Shown in pieces: positions 46,801 to 58,094 of a DNA stretch of 64,000 bases. The first letter of the stretch is position 1. Every line of letters starts with the position of its first letter. The notes under the pieces were generated by a model. That model saw only the letters and a list, made by a program, of their open reading frames with translations. It had not been told where the DNA came from and searched no databases. The DNA is taken from NCBI GenBank assembly GCA_023052935.1, contig CM041294.1, forward strand, positions 153,458,399-153,522,398, read 5' to 3'. A program made the position numbers and the translations under genes. The stretch is from Piezodorus guildinii (Eukaryota; Arthropoda; Insecta; Hemiptera; Pentatomidae).

Positions 46801-49800
46801 ACCAAGAAAGCACGGATAATTATTTAAAAATAATAAAAAATTAATCTTATATGGTCAAGTGAACAACTTATAAGAGATGTGATTCCACATCTCGGTTATT
46901 GCTGATGGTAGAGAAACAATGTTCTTGAATCAGGAAATTTTATTTGAATGTAAATCAAAAGCAAAGAAAAATAAATAGTAAAGAAGTCTAATATAAATAC
47001 TTTTTTTTTATTATTTTCAATAATGAATCTTAGTAATCGACCCCCCAAAAAAAAAAAAAAATTACCTCCTCTCAAAATTTGAGAGCTTACGTTTCCAGAT
47101 ATGTAGAACCCGAAAAAAAAAAAAAAAAAAAAAAAAAAATCCGTTTGGCCAAATAAATTAATAAATAACAAAATAGTGCCATTTTATAAAGAATTAAATT
47201 TCCTTCAAAGCGGAAAAAAAAAAAAATCATTGAAATTGGTTGAGAAGTACAGAGACATAGCATTTTAAAGTTGGCAGTGGTGATAGACCATTTTCCTGAA
47301 TTATTTATTGCTTTTCATATTGGTTTATTTATTTATTTAACGTCACTTTATGCTACTTTGGCTAATTGGACGATGCAACAGTGGGAGTACTAAATTTTGC
47401 CTACCAAGGTGCTTTCATATTGGTTAATAGTCTATAAATAATTTTATAAACAATAATGTCTAATTTTGAAATAATAAACCATTATGTAATCATTCACAGT
47501 GCTTTTTTATCTTTTTTTGACTGCCATCCAAACCATCTCTTCCTTGATATGATAAATATGATTCAACACTTACCTGATGATAATCTATGAGGACAAATGA
47601 GGCGTAAGAGATTACTACGCTCTTCAACCGCGTTAGACATTTTTTCAAATGACAGCCAGGCAGTTTCAAATTGCGAAGGCCATAACACGAATCCCTCTCC
47701 ACACTCACATTTTTTCAAAACATCATTAGGAAAGAGTGCTTCACTATAGGATTTAAGTCAACATGCGACATCACTTCTGCGAATGAATATCAACGGTGAT
47801 CTCATTGGGCAGCTCGTCTCCTGCTTCACTAGAAGAGGATTCGTAACTGACTGAGCCGTTATGCTTGATGGTAGAAGAATCGCCCATAGAGGCGCCTTTG
47901 TTCGGCTGTGGTAAGGATTCCTCGACAGAAAGTATGCTGCAGGAAGGAGAGCTGTCATCGACTAGCATGGGCTCTCTGGGGGCTCCCGAACAGCATCTCC
48001 TCCACCTCCCATGTCCAGCGATTCTTAAGGTTAATGTTCAAATTCATCTTTTCTTCCTTTGTCTTAGGCAGCGCATCATCGTTTTCTACATCCTGTACAA
48101 GAGCAGCTGCTTCCTCTTGCTTACCTTCTTCACTGTCTTTCTCCTCATAGTCACCAAAATACACTTTAGGGAGTGGCTTTGTCTTCCTCTTGTCGGTAAC
48201 AAGGCAAGACGTGACCACTTTGTTAGGAGAGTCCAACTTTTCACCCAAGACATTTAGATGAGTGCCTTGAATTTTTGAGGTCACTTCTTCCTCTTCGATC
48301 TTCTCGAGTTCGACAATGTCTAAACGCCTTGCTCCAGCCATCGAAGGTTTGGTCTCACTACTCTCTACTGGTTGAATTAGTGGTTTAGCCTTATTAACTG
48401 ATTCGTTTATAACGTTCTTCGAAGGAGCACTGAGCCTATTACCCGCAGCCCTCAACATTTTACTTGCTCTTTCCATTTCGGCAATTTTATCATTCGCTCT
48501 TTCACCATAGCGCGCTCGTATGTGTTGGTAACGAATCGGATCACTGTTGCATAGGAGGGGATCGTTAGTATGCTTTCCATTACAATTGCACATGATTTTA
48601 GGAAGACCGAAATCATTTAATGCCATAAATTCTTTTTTATCTTTATACTTTTCATTAAATTCTTTTTCAGTAACTTCGATATCCACTACTTTCTTTGGGT
48701 CATTTTCATCATATGTTCTGATTCTGAAATTTATATAATGGAATATATAATGGATATGTAATCAAATATTATTGTTTAAAAACATTAAATTAGATAGTTC
48801 AACTTGAATTGTCATCAATACCTTCACAAAAATAAAAAGCCAAATTGTATGTGAAAAGTATATCTTCTATCATATGAACAATAATACTAAGACGAGTGAA
48901 ATAATTTTTTTTAAAACTTACCTATGAGTTCGAGGAATTTTATAACAATTCTCCCGCAGCTCATTGGCAATATGTTTTGCAATAACGTGATTTGGTTCGT
49001 GTTTCAGGACAAATAGAATGTCATCAAGAGCCTGAAAAAAAAAAAAAAAAAAATTATATATATATATATATATTTGAGTTAAATAAAATAAAATAAATGT
49101 TTAGCTTGTAATTTAAAAGATCACTGACATTTAGAATATTCGTCATACAAAATTAAAAGCCGATTTGAGGAAAACTAGAGACACATATATTTTTAACTGT
49201 AGCAAAAATTAAAATCAATTCTAAAGCACAAGAAAATGAATTATATTGCAGTCTTCATAATTGTTTTATGGCTTCAACTATGTCTAATTTCACCAGGCAT
49301 GCTGCACTGCATCATCGGGTTTCCAAGTAAGAATGAGCACTTCCTACTAAGAACCCCAGCAGCATGACTGGCGAAATGTTTATCAAGAAATTGAAGACAC
49401 GGTTGAACCTTAAAAACAATTATGAATGGCAGCAATGATACAGTTCCTAGAAGCCTTTTTAGACTGAAGTGATATAAATGAAGTAAAAATAATATATAAA
49501 TTGCTTACATCTTGAAATTGATCTTTGTGTTGTCTAGTCAAAGCTCTTCTAAAATGAGCTTTAACATTATCTGGTTCCATTTCTAAAACAATATCCAAAT
49601 CATCTTGAGCTTTATTAAATTTACACTGTTTCAGATCTGAAAACGATAAATAAAATTATGAAATTGGGTTCAATACTTCATACAGAAGTACTTCTAATTT
49701 AAACTTAAAGCAAGTCAAATCTATGTGTCTGACAATTTCACTATAATAATACCATGTGTTACAATAACCTGCTCATTATCATTATTATAACCTTATATTA

Positions 49801-52800
49801 ATATTATAACCTGTTCATTAGTATAATAATGCGTTACAATAACTTGCTCAAGTGTGTGAAGTGTTCTTGTTTATGTTAACTTTAATTAAGATGAATAAAG
49901 CCTAATTTTCTAATCTAAAGGTCTTTTTCATAACATTCACTATTAAAATTACAAGAAATATTAATGTTAATATCCAAAGCTTTGCATCATAATGCCAAAG
50001 AAATGAAATTGACATATCCATGGAATTTTTTTACCATTGGATTTTCAAAGAACAGTTTTCAGGTTATTGATTTTTTGATGAAAAATAATAACAGGGCTTA
50101 AAATTATCAGTTATTTTAATCAAGTAAAGATATAACCAAAAAAGAAAAGTAATTGGTTTTCATTGAGTTTTGAGCTAAAGGTCAATATTTCAATACAGTA
50201 TCAAAGTATAAATAATACTTACAAGTAGCAGCTCTATTATTATAACTAACTGCCGTAGGACAAAGGTAGATGGATCTGGTATAATGTTTGATAGCATCAT
50301 TAAAAAGGTTACGTTTGTAGAATTCATTGCCTAATTCTTTTTCCTTAGCCGCCATCACCTTACGCTCTTTTTGGCTAAGACCATCTAAAAAAAAAATTAA
50401 TTGAATAAGATTTTAATGGTTAATAAATTCTAGTGTTTTTAAGGAGCTATTATTTCAGTAACAATACTTAGATCAAACTAAAATATACGACAATAAGAAT
50501 CATATTAACAGCAATAATATTTAGTTAAAAATAAATTATCACCAATATTGAATTCCAGTATTTATACATAAACATGGATATTAGAATTGATTAGAATGAT
50601 TTAACCAACAGAACCATAAAAAAATAGTCAAAGCTTGTGTACTTACTTACAAATGAATGTCAAGACAAGTAGAATAAAATGAAAAATAATAAGGTCACAT
50701 GTGATTAAGTGGTTAAAAGCCAGGCATAACAGCCTTCTATGACCAAAGTTTGGATTTATTTTAAAGGAGTAAACAATCCTTGGTTTTGCTGTCCTTTGGA
50801 AGGGACGTAAAATGGTGTCGATGTCAATATCATATGTGATATCAGGTACATGAAGGTTAAAGATCCCTATCCTAATTAAACCTGAAGTCAAAATTTATGA
50901 CTTTCACTGTAGTATCGTCCGATTAGCCACAATAGCAAAAAGATTTATTAAATGAAAAAAAAAAAAATGAAAAATACATAAATATTTAATGTATTGTAGT
51001 CAAATAACTTAAGAAAAACAATAAAAGACAATTTTTTTTTGTTCACATCCTTTCCTATCTAACAGGTTACCCTACAGGTAAGCAACCTATTCAAACCAGA
51101 GTGAGCAGGACAAGATTCAATCGAGGCTACTGAAGAAAGAGTGCAACCAGGGTATCATCTATTGTGCAGCGGCTAGCATAACAGTGTTTCATGTCCAAGG
51201 TTACGAATTCAAACCCGATAAATGGGCCTAGGATTTTTTAAGGGAGTCAAAAATTCTTAGTTACGCCGTCATTCGAAGGGGACATAAAATGGTAGTTGAA
51301 GTCATGAGCCTGTGCGAAGTCATGTACTTCTCACCTTAGTAAATTGATTTTTACTTATTAGAGTTATTGATTTGTTTTCAGTTTTATTACAGTGTAATTT
51401 GTTTTCAAATTTATTTGTATATGTTTTAAAATTAACCGAATCTTGTATATTCTTGGTAATGTGCAAAACTTCAATAAGTTTTGTTTCAGCTATATAATTT
51501 TTATTTGCTCAAGAAGGCTTTGGTATAAAATATAAATTATAAACACTTCATATTTATGTTCATCATAAATTGCTGAGTTATGGACATGTAAAATTTCCAA
51601 GGAGCAACCAATTTGAAACAAAGAGTGAATGGCATTATTGTAGATATAATCATTTTAGAGTAGTGTGTGAATTTAATGTGAAACCTCAAAACTTTTTTTT
51701 TTTTAATTTAAAAGATTTTAAGTATCTTGAAACCTCAAATTCAGACAGGAGGGATAAGATATGTTTTCCAGTTGATTTAAAAGGTTTACAAAAGAGAAAG
51801 TATTCCTTTAATTTTAAATATTTAAGAGAAGTTAGTTGAGGGTGTAGTCAGATTAACACACAATTAAATTGTATGCCTTCTTCAGGGGGGTAGTAGGAGA
51901 GAGAGCCCAACAATCAACATTGATTGTTGAGCTATCTCTCCTACAATCGCCCTTAAAAGAGGCCAAAGGTTCAGGCCGAAATGTCAGCACTATTAAATTA
52001 AGTTTCTACTTAATGGTGTGTTAATCTGACTGCACCCTCAACTAACTTCTCTATATACACAAGTCAACCATCCTCACTTCACTTAAATTATTTTAGCAAG
52101 TTAAAGTAATAATTAAGTATTAGCATAATATATTTACTTATAATTAATTTTATCATTGTGGATGTAATTAGTTGACCGTTGAATTACTGAAGGAATTAGT
52201 CCGGGTGCCGGTCATTAAATGAAACAACTAAATAGTTGAAACTATTTAGTTGTTTCATTTAATGACCGCCACCCGGACTAATTCCTTCCAATAATTAATT
52301 TTACAATTCATAAATATTTTCACACTTACTAACCTAATTAAATTATACCTTAGTAATTACTAAGATTAAAGTGGACACTTCAAAAGGATGAACATCGATT
52401 ATAGAAGCTCTTGCAATAACTTTTCATGATTTGACAAACAATATATATGATCTTTTATAATTTAGAAGGCATAGAATTTCTTAGAAAACTCTCTTAATCT
52501 GCTTCCAATAAAAAGGATTTATCATACCTTGTAATATTATAGAAATAGGTAGTGTTTTATAGTAACAAAAAGCCATCATCCTTCCTTCTCATTTAAATGA
52601 TATAAAAAGTAAACAAAAAAAAAACCTGTACCACTACAACCATAGAAGGGTCTTGGGCTCAGTACATATAGAAATTTGTACTGTTTCTAGGCCAACAGCT
52701 GTGCAATGAGGTGATAAGGCGTTGATCACGCTCAGCCACCAAGTTTTTCCTCCATTTTTTGGGTACCCACTATGTAGAGGCTGAATCTGCCCCAGAAGGG

Positions 52801-54753
52801 ACTCCATACCCTAGGGTCACTCCCGGACTGAATCAAAAGAATAAATAATATTCTGCCACAGCCAGGATTCCAACGCAGGACCCGGAGACAGTAGACTAGT
52901 GCTCTATCCACTAGACCACCCTACTTCAAAATAAAAAGTAAAAACACAAAATTTCAGGAGTTGATCATAAGAGTAAAGACCATAATAAACCCGTAAAAGC
53001 ACTAATAATATTTATATTTTTATAACTATTGGTAATATTTTTTACCTGCTGTTTGAGCAATTTCTTCAATCTCTTTCTCTTCAAGTGAAAGTTTATTATC
53101 AGTCTCTTTTTGCTTCTTTTCTGCAAGTTCTCTCCTTTGTTTCTCTTCAGCCCTTTTCTCTTCCTCGAGATCAAGTTTTAAACACTCCTTATCAGCATCA
53201 AATTTTTCCCATTGATTGTAATCTGTCATGGTGATCTTCTTTTTGTCTGAATTCTCTTTAGTAGTTTCATTCTATATCAAAAAAACAAATGTAAATATAT
53301 TTATTTATCAAAATAAATATAATTATAAAGCTAAATTAAGTAATCAATTAACTAAGAAATAAATTTTAAACAGATACATCATTAATAAAATTTACTTTTA
53401 AGAATAAGTGTAAAACAGTTTTACAATCGTATTGAAATAAAACTATATTTGGATACCCACCTCGATTTTCTTAATTGGTCTTCGAACTTCAGGATAAAAA
53501 TTTGCAGAATCTGATACAGATTTGCTATTATTTAGAATCTGATCAGTTTCATCGATTTCCTGTTTCCACTCCTAAAAAATTAAAATAAAATCTTAAAAAG
53601 TAATATGCTTCTGTTTTTTTAATTAAAATTATTACAGATATGATTTATAAGAAAACTTCAGAGCAAAGCCTTCTTGAGGGGCATAAAGTAACAAGGAGAA
53701 ATTCATAATGCACAGTTCTAAAAAAAATTTAAAAACTAGTGTTTGGAAACAGGCTATTAATGGATCCAAGAAAGGCAATTGAGATCTGAAGCTTGAGTAA
53801 TAGATTTTTTTCAAAAGAGTGTAAATATGCTTAATTTGTATGAGCGTTTGTTGCTCTAAGAAATTTCAAAATAAAATACCTGGGAAATTTTTTTTCGGAA
53901 ACAAAGTTTGGTATTAGTTACAAAACTGCAATTCCAAATCAAAAAGCAAAAATAAACCTTCAAAATAAAGTAATCATTGCTAATAAAAATAAATAAAAAA
54001 TAGTTATTAAGTTCTTATGCCTCTATAATTTTTATTACAACTTCTGATAGTTTGGTTTTAAAATCACAGTTAAAATAAGTACAATATTATTCAAGTATCA
54101 CAACCTATTTCTGAAGGCAACAAACACAAAAGTCAACAATTCCCATCAAGAAGACTGTTTTTTTATTATCTAATCTCCATGATGTGGTTACGGGGTTTAA
54201 TGATATTGCAATAAATGTTTATATGATAATATTATCAATAAACAGTTTACCATGATTTCTTTATGAACAGAATTCCATTCCTCAGCTTTCAAACGGGATT
54301 TGGTCATAACAGGTTCACACGTTCTTAAAGCTTTGTGGTCAGGACATAAAAATTTCAATCTTTCTTCAACACACTTCAGGAGTTGTGGATAGTGACCTTC
54401 TTCGCCAGACCTAAAATAATTCCAAAAGTATGAGAACATTGGATTTTGAAAATTTCGAAAAGTTAGTTCACATACATAAAAACAGAGTAATCACCTATAC
54501 GTAAAAATAAACTGAAATCCCCTGGAAAAGATTTTAGTTATATAAATTTTAAAGACTCAACACACATCAAGAACTATTTACGAACAAGTAAAACATACCT
54601 TAAAATTCTTAAGATCCTTTCAATTTCTAAAATGTTACAACATTTCTTTACGTAGTCAAATTCAAGATGATTAATGGGTATTTCATATTTTTCAAGAAGG
54701 GTTTTCTTTTTTTTCTGAGTTGGTGTTTGAGCAGGCAAAGTATCAGTAGTCAT
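43867..54753 (-). CDS. SPAG1: SPAG1 (sperm-associated antigen 1-like dynein assembly factor), ~11 exons, frame disturbed at exon 8/9
   Basis: Exons are 54753-54599, 54410-54251, 53571-53461, 53271-53046, 50384-50223, 49636-49509, 49031-48922, 48723 to at least 47955, about 47743-47574, 44186-44016 and 43931-43867. Exons 1-8 and 9-11 join in phase at GT-AG borders. The N-terminus has the SPAG1 signature (IPINHLEFDYVKKCCNILEI, RSGEEGHYPQLLKCVEERL). A charged coiled coil follows in exon 4. Exons 5-7 form a TPR block (KEKELGNEFYKRNLFNDAIK, LEMEPDNVKAHFRRAL). The end is an RPAP3_C domain (WPSQFETAWLSFEKM, LIDCLEQYF, LQRFKIIYYFLP). SPAG1 is a cytoplasmic HSP90/R2TP-associated scaffold for axonemal dynein arms. 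In exon 8 the frame reaches TGA at 47955, while open acidic sequence continues in another frame to 47771. Exon 9 is in a third frame. This means indels, an unseen intron, or a truncated isoform. Confidence 0.85.
44291..44579. mobile_element. piggyBac-type MITE with TTAA duplication (SPAG1 intron 10)
   Basis: TTAA at 44287-44290 and 44580-44583 flanks a 289-bp element whose ends are CCCTTAACAGGCCA and TGGCCAGTTAAGGG. These are 14-bp inverted repeats with one mismatch. TTAA target choice and a CCY start are piggyBac-family traits. There is no coding sequence. Confidence 0.8.
44625..44905 (-). repeat. tRNA-derived SINE, family S3, inverted copy
   Basis: On the minus strand it starts with a tRNA-like head (GGGGCTAGCATAACAAATCA, then AAGTTCAAACC as box B). 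The S3 body follows, ending at GTAGCATCCTCCAATTAGCC. Confidence 0.75.
45210..45423. mobile_element. Second TTAA-flanked MITE (SPAG1 intron 10)
   Basis: TTAA at 45206-45209 and 45424-45427 flanks a 214-bp, GC-rich element with CACGTTC/GAACGTG ends. It contains a tandem pair built on GGAATAGTCAAGTG and GTGGGTCACACC-like units. The ends differ from the MITE at 44291-44579, so this is a separate family. Confidence 0.7.
46470..47170 (+). repeat. Dispersed repeat R500, copy and a half (SPAG1 intron 10)
   Basis: This is the same family as 33210-33720, with shared CACCTAGACGTTGATAT and AAAATGGCGGC blocks. A second, shorter start appears at 47005-47155 with long A runs (47046-47060, 47115-47140). Confidence 0.7.
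47310..47410 (-). repeat. SINE S3 fragment
   Basis: This is the 3' part of S3 only (TTTATTTAACGTCACTTTATG, GGCTAATTGGACGATGC, CAGTGGGAGTAC), inverted. Confidence 0.6.
50650..50945 (+). repeat. tRNA-derived SINE, family S3 (SPAG1 intron 4)
   Basis: A tRNA-like head GTGATTAAGTGGTTAAAAGCC is followed by the S3 body (CCTTTGGAAGGGACGTAAAATGG, CACTGTAGTATCGTCCGATTAGCC). The minus-strand open frame here is incidental. Confidence 0.7.
51160..51345 (+). repeat. tRNA-derived SINE, family S3, 3'-truncated (SPAG1 intron 4)
   Basis: Head GCAGCGGCTAGCATAACAGT and box B-like ACGAATTCAAACCC, then the S3 body to GAGCCTGTGCGAAGTCATGT, where it stops. Confidence 0.7.
51829..52049. mobile_element. Foldback element with nested inverted repeats (SPAG1 intron 4)
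   Basis: The outer arms (51829-51862 and 52016-52049) are inverted copies of about 34 bp, starting GAAGTTAGTTGAGGGTGTAG, with two or so mismatches. Inside, GTAGGAGAGA... AACAATCAAC at 51891-51920 is inverted at 51921-51944. A GGCCGAAATGTCAGC motif near 51975 resembles the GAAACGTC part of the hammerhead-like repeats. Confidence 0.65.
52189..52288. repeat. 100-bp near-perfect palindrome (SPAG1 intron 4)
   Basis: Two 49-bp arms (GAAGGAATTAGTCCGGGTG ... and its inverse) are separated by GA and differ at one position. A single-arm relative is at 34507. Confidence 0.9.
52614..52930 (-). repeat. tRNA-derived SINE, family S1 (SPAG1 intron 4)
   Basis: This is the same family as 18011-18309. On the minus strand it reads TAGTGGATAGAGCACTAG and a mutated box B (GCGTTGGAATCC). 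A 12-bp duplication ATAAAAAGTAAA is at 52602-52613 and 52931-52942. Confidence 0.85.
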
Positions 54754-57352
54754 TTTAAATTATTCGCAAATATTAGAAATTGAATAAACTAATTAAATAA
54801 AGTAGAAACAAATTGATTTTTCAATAATTAACAATGACATTGAAGGGCTAGAGGGATCCAAACTTAAATGTCACCATGACAACATTACATCTGGGTCAAA
54901 GTCTAAATATTAATCCTAATATTATTAAATTAAATAATCAATAATATAAACTAAAACAATTAATAGAAACCTCGAAATAAAAACATACATAATAAAAAAT
55001 ATTTTATAATTAAAAATAAAATGATCAAATATTTATCATAAGCAGATGAACAAGACAGTATATCGTACCTTGTTCCAAAGACGAATAAAAACAATGATTT
55101 GACAATCTTTTAAAATTTAAATTCATTTCCAAAAGAACACATTATTTCGAGACTAACAAAGAAATAAACATGAACTCCTGAACAGGCATGATCAACAGCT
55201 GTCCATGAACGCGGGAGAACACAACTTTTTTAAAAACATTAATCAGTATCGCAGAATTTACAGAAAGTATCTGAAAATAGCTATTTCTTTAATTTTCGTG
55301 CCCCGAACATAAATTAAACTGTAGTAAGTTCTTGTCAAAAACAAGTACATCCATTAATATGCATTAAACATTGAAAATAATTACATAATAATAGTCATCA
55401 AGGCCATATAAAGGTAAATGAAAAGTCATACATAATTAAATATTCATATCAAATAATTTTTGTTCCAGCCGATATCACTGTCCAGTAAAATTACTAAATA
55501 ACATCACAGGTTTTAAATTAAGATAAAATTGACTGCGGGAGAAGGGGGGGGGTTAAAATATATTACAGGATGTATGTAAAATATAATGATTTATTAACAA
55601 CAAAATATTTTACTAACAACAAAATAATAATTCTGCTATTGTAATAAATCATTTCACATTCAGCGATAGATTAACAAGTAATGCGCTAGAAATTTAATAT
55701 TTAAAATGTATATAAGATGAAAGAAGAGGCAAAATGACTTTCTTGCGAAATAATACTTTATCGTGATCAGCATAGCTTACGTCTGCGTTCTGCGACGAGA
55801 AAACGTGTCAATAAAATTTGTAAATTATGGTGATATTTTACTCATTAGTCTAAATTCTGAAGCACGCGGTGTGAGTCAAATATGCAAGGTACTTAAAACT
55901 TTTATGTTCGTGAACTGCAAAATCAAAAAAAGAATCTGTTCCTATTATTATGATTTTAATACTGACTCCTAAAACATAACTAAATTATAAAATAGAAGAA
56001 ATCGAATATCCAGATTAACTAAGGATCCTTTGTTTGACAGTCAATTTATTTTTCATTGTCGCAGTTCATTTTTTCACTGAACTGCTATATATTATAGCAT
56101 CAATTCATAATTCTTTTTATCACACTTAGATATAAAATTCACAGTTTGATAATCTAAGATATTAGAAGAGTAATAAGGATGAACGCAAGTTGGGCCATAG
56201 TTGCCCTATTTCGGTAGTTATACACTATTCGATAGTATCGATAATTTATGAATTTTTTGGGCTGGTAATCCAGATTGACTTTCAGGATAACAAACGATGA
56301 ATGAAGTAAGGATGAAGTCATTTTTATTTTGCGACTTATTTAATAATTTTATTTTGCTGGATTATTTAATCTCTTTGAAATTCACTTTACTTACACTTCA
56401 TCAAAATAATTACTTATTATTTATTGAATAAAAGTGTTCAATCCATTTTAGAATATTTTTAAAACTTTATTTATTATGATTAATGTACATATGTCACTCT
56501 TCCACGAAAATAAGAGATGCTTGGCACATATGTAAGGCGCGAACAGACCTTTATTTTTCTTGAATGCAAGAAAATGAAATATAAATTTTAAATATTCATT
56601 GATGCTTATTTACTGTGTAAGATTCATAACACATTATTAAACTTAAAATACTATTTTTATCAGTATCAACCCTCATACATTCTTATATTAATAACATGGG
56701 ATGTAGGAATTAGATTATCACTTAAGGTCGATAAAATGTAATATAATAGATTCAAGGAATTTTTATCACAATAATTTGCTGTTTATATTCAGCACATATT
56801 TCTTGCTAAAAAAAAAAAAAAAAACGCTGCTAATTATTACGCAATGGTTAATTATTTCCAAATAATTATCTTAGGGTATATCTGTTTATAAAGGGTATTT
56901 TTTTTTGTACTAATCAAGTGAATAAAAACCTTATATTTAGTAATTAATACTGCTTTAGGAGCTACAGCTACCCTAAAAACAGCAGGGTCAAAACACAGCA
57001 TTTAAAATGGCACCCCTATTGTGGGGACGTATCTACCAATCCACAATATCAATAATTAAATTTGAAAAAAATATTGATTATATTAAATGTTTTTTGATAG
57101 ATGGCATTAAGGTAATTAGATAATTTTAATCAAATAATAGAGCATCAGATAATATCTTAGCATCATCCATTAAGATTTAATTACCATATACTTAACTTTC
57201 TTTGTTAATAATATTTTTTTTTATTGAATATCTACTACTTGAAGATATTTTGTAATATTTCCTTTGTGTATTATATTTGTCGTGTTAGGTTTCTTACGCC
57301 CACTGTTATTAATAATGTCTTCAAGGGTAGATATGCTACTTGAGCCTGTGCG

Positions 57353-57400
57353 ATTAGATTAGGTATACCTAATCTAATACCTACAGGATATATCCTGTAG
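57353..57400. repeat. Two adjacent perfect palindromes
   Basis: A 26-bp palindrome (57353-57378, arms ATTAGATTAGGTA) and a 20-bp palindrome CTACAGGATATATCCTGTAG (57381-57400) are separated by two bases. The surrounding text resembles a degraded S3 SINE (GAGCCTGTGCGA). Confidence 0.8.
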
Positions 57401-57759
57401 TATCTACAAAGGCTGGACCGACGACCTCGGACACTTCCCATATGAGCTCCGCTCCCCTTTGTCATGACCACCAATAGGAGATTGGTAGGCGTGTAAATTT
57501 TCGAAATACATTATTTATGAAAAGAAGAGGGGATAGAGGTTAAGAGGATGAATGAGAATTGGGAGAACCATCTGTATTCGAGAGACAGAAGAGTGGAAGT
57601 TCATGCACGGAGGGAGTCAAAGATCCGAGACAAGTCCGTCAGGGATCGGAGATCAGCTAGAGAGGATTTGAGTCAGATACTGGGGATGAAACTGAGAAGG
57701 GACGCCTGCGACGGATTCCACCTTCACAGCATCCTAAAATTTTGGTATTTATTTATTAA

Positions 57760-57905
57760 TTAAGAAAAACGGATTTTTTTTTTTAATTCGTTATTCGGGT
57801 TCTACGTATCTTAAAACGTAAATGGGTAAATTTAAGGAGGGGAGGAGTAATTTTTTGTTTTGTTTGGTCGATTACAAAGTTTCATTATTGAAAATAATAA
57901 ATTTA
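57760..57905 (-). repeat. R500 repeat fragment, inverted
   Basis: It matches the start of the R500 copies (TTCGGGTTCTACRTATCTT, GGTCGATTACAAAG, CATTATTGAAAATAATAA on the plus strand). Confidence 0.6.
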
Positions 57906-58094
57906 AAAAACTCAATAACTAAAGGTCAATTGTGTGGGAACAGACCTACAGAAACATGAAGAATAACCTACTAGATACATGTTATTGTTTAAGTTTTAAT
58001 TTTAATAATAAGTATGATTTTTATATATTTTATTAAGCTTATTTTTATTAAAATCTATTATATTTAGTTATTTTTAAATCTGAACCTATAAATA

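Larger units (their letters stand above)
54754..58094. other. Intergenic stretch upstream of SPAG1
   Basis: The SPAG1 promoter should lie near 54.8-55.3 kb, but I see no clear core element. Short open frames at 55763-55972 and 57548-57763 have no motif. The second lies in GC-richer, arginine-rich reading text and may be a repeat fragment. An inverted R500 fragment is at about 57760-57905. Confidence 0.5.

Noticed and set aside
47758..48257. Open frames on both strands across SPAG1 exon 8/9
   Set aside because: They are shadows of the real coding exon. Only the minus frames joined to SPAG1 make sense.
57548..57763. Arginine-rich 71-codon open frame
   Set aside because: Strongly charged text, but no known motif, no clear exon borders, and it is next to degraded repeats.
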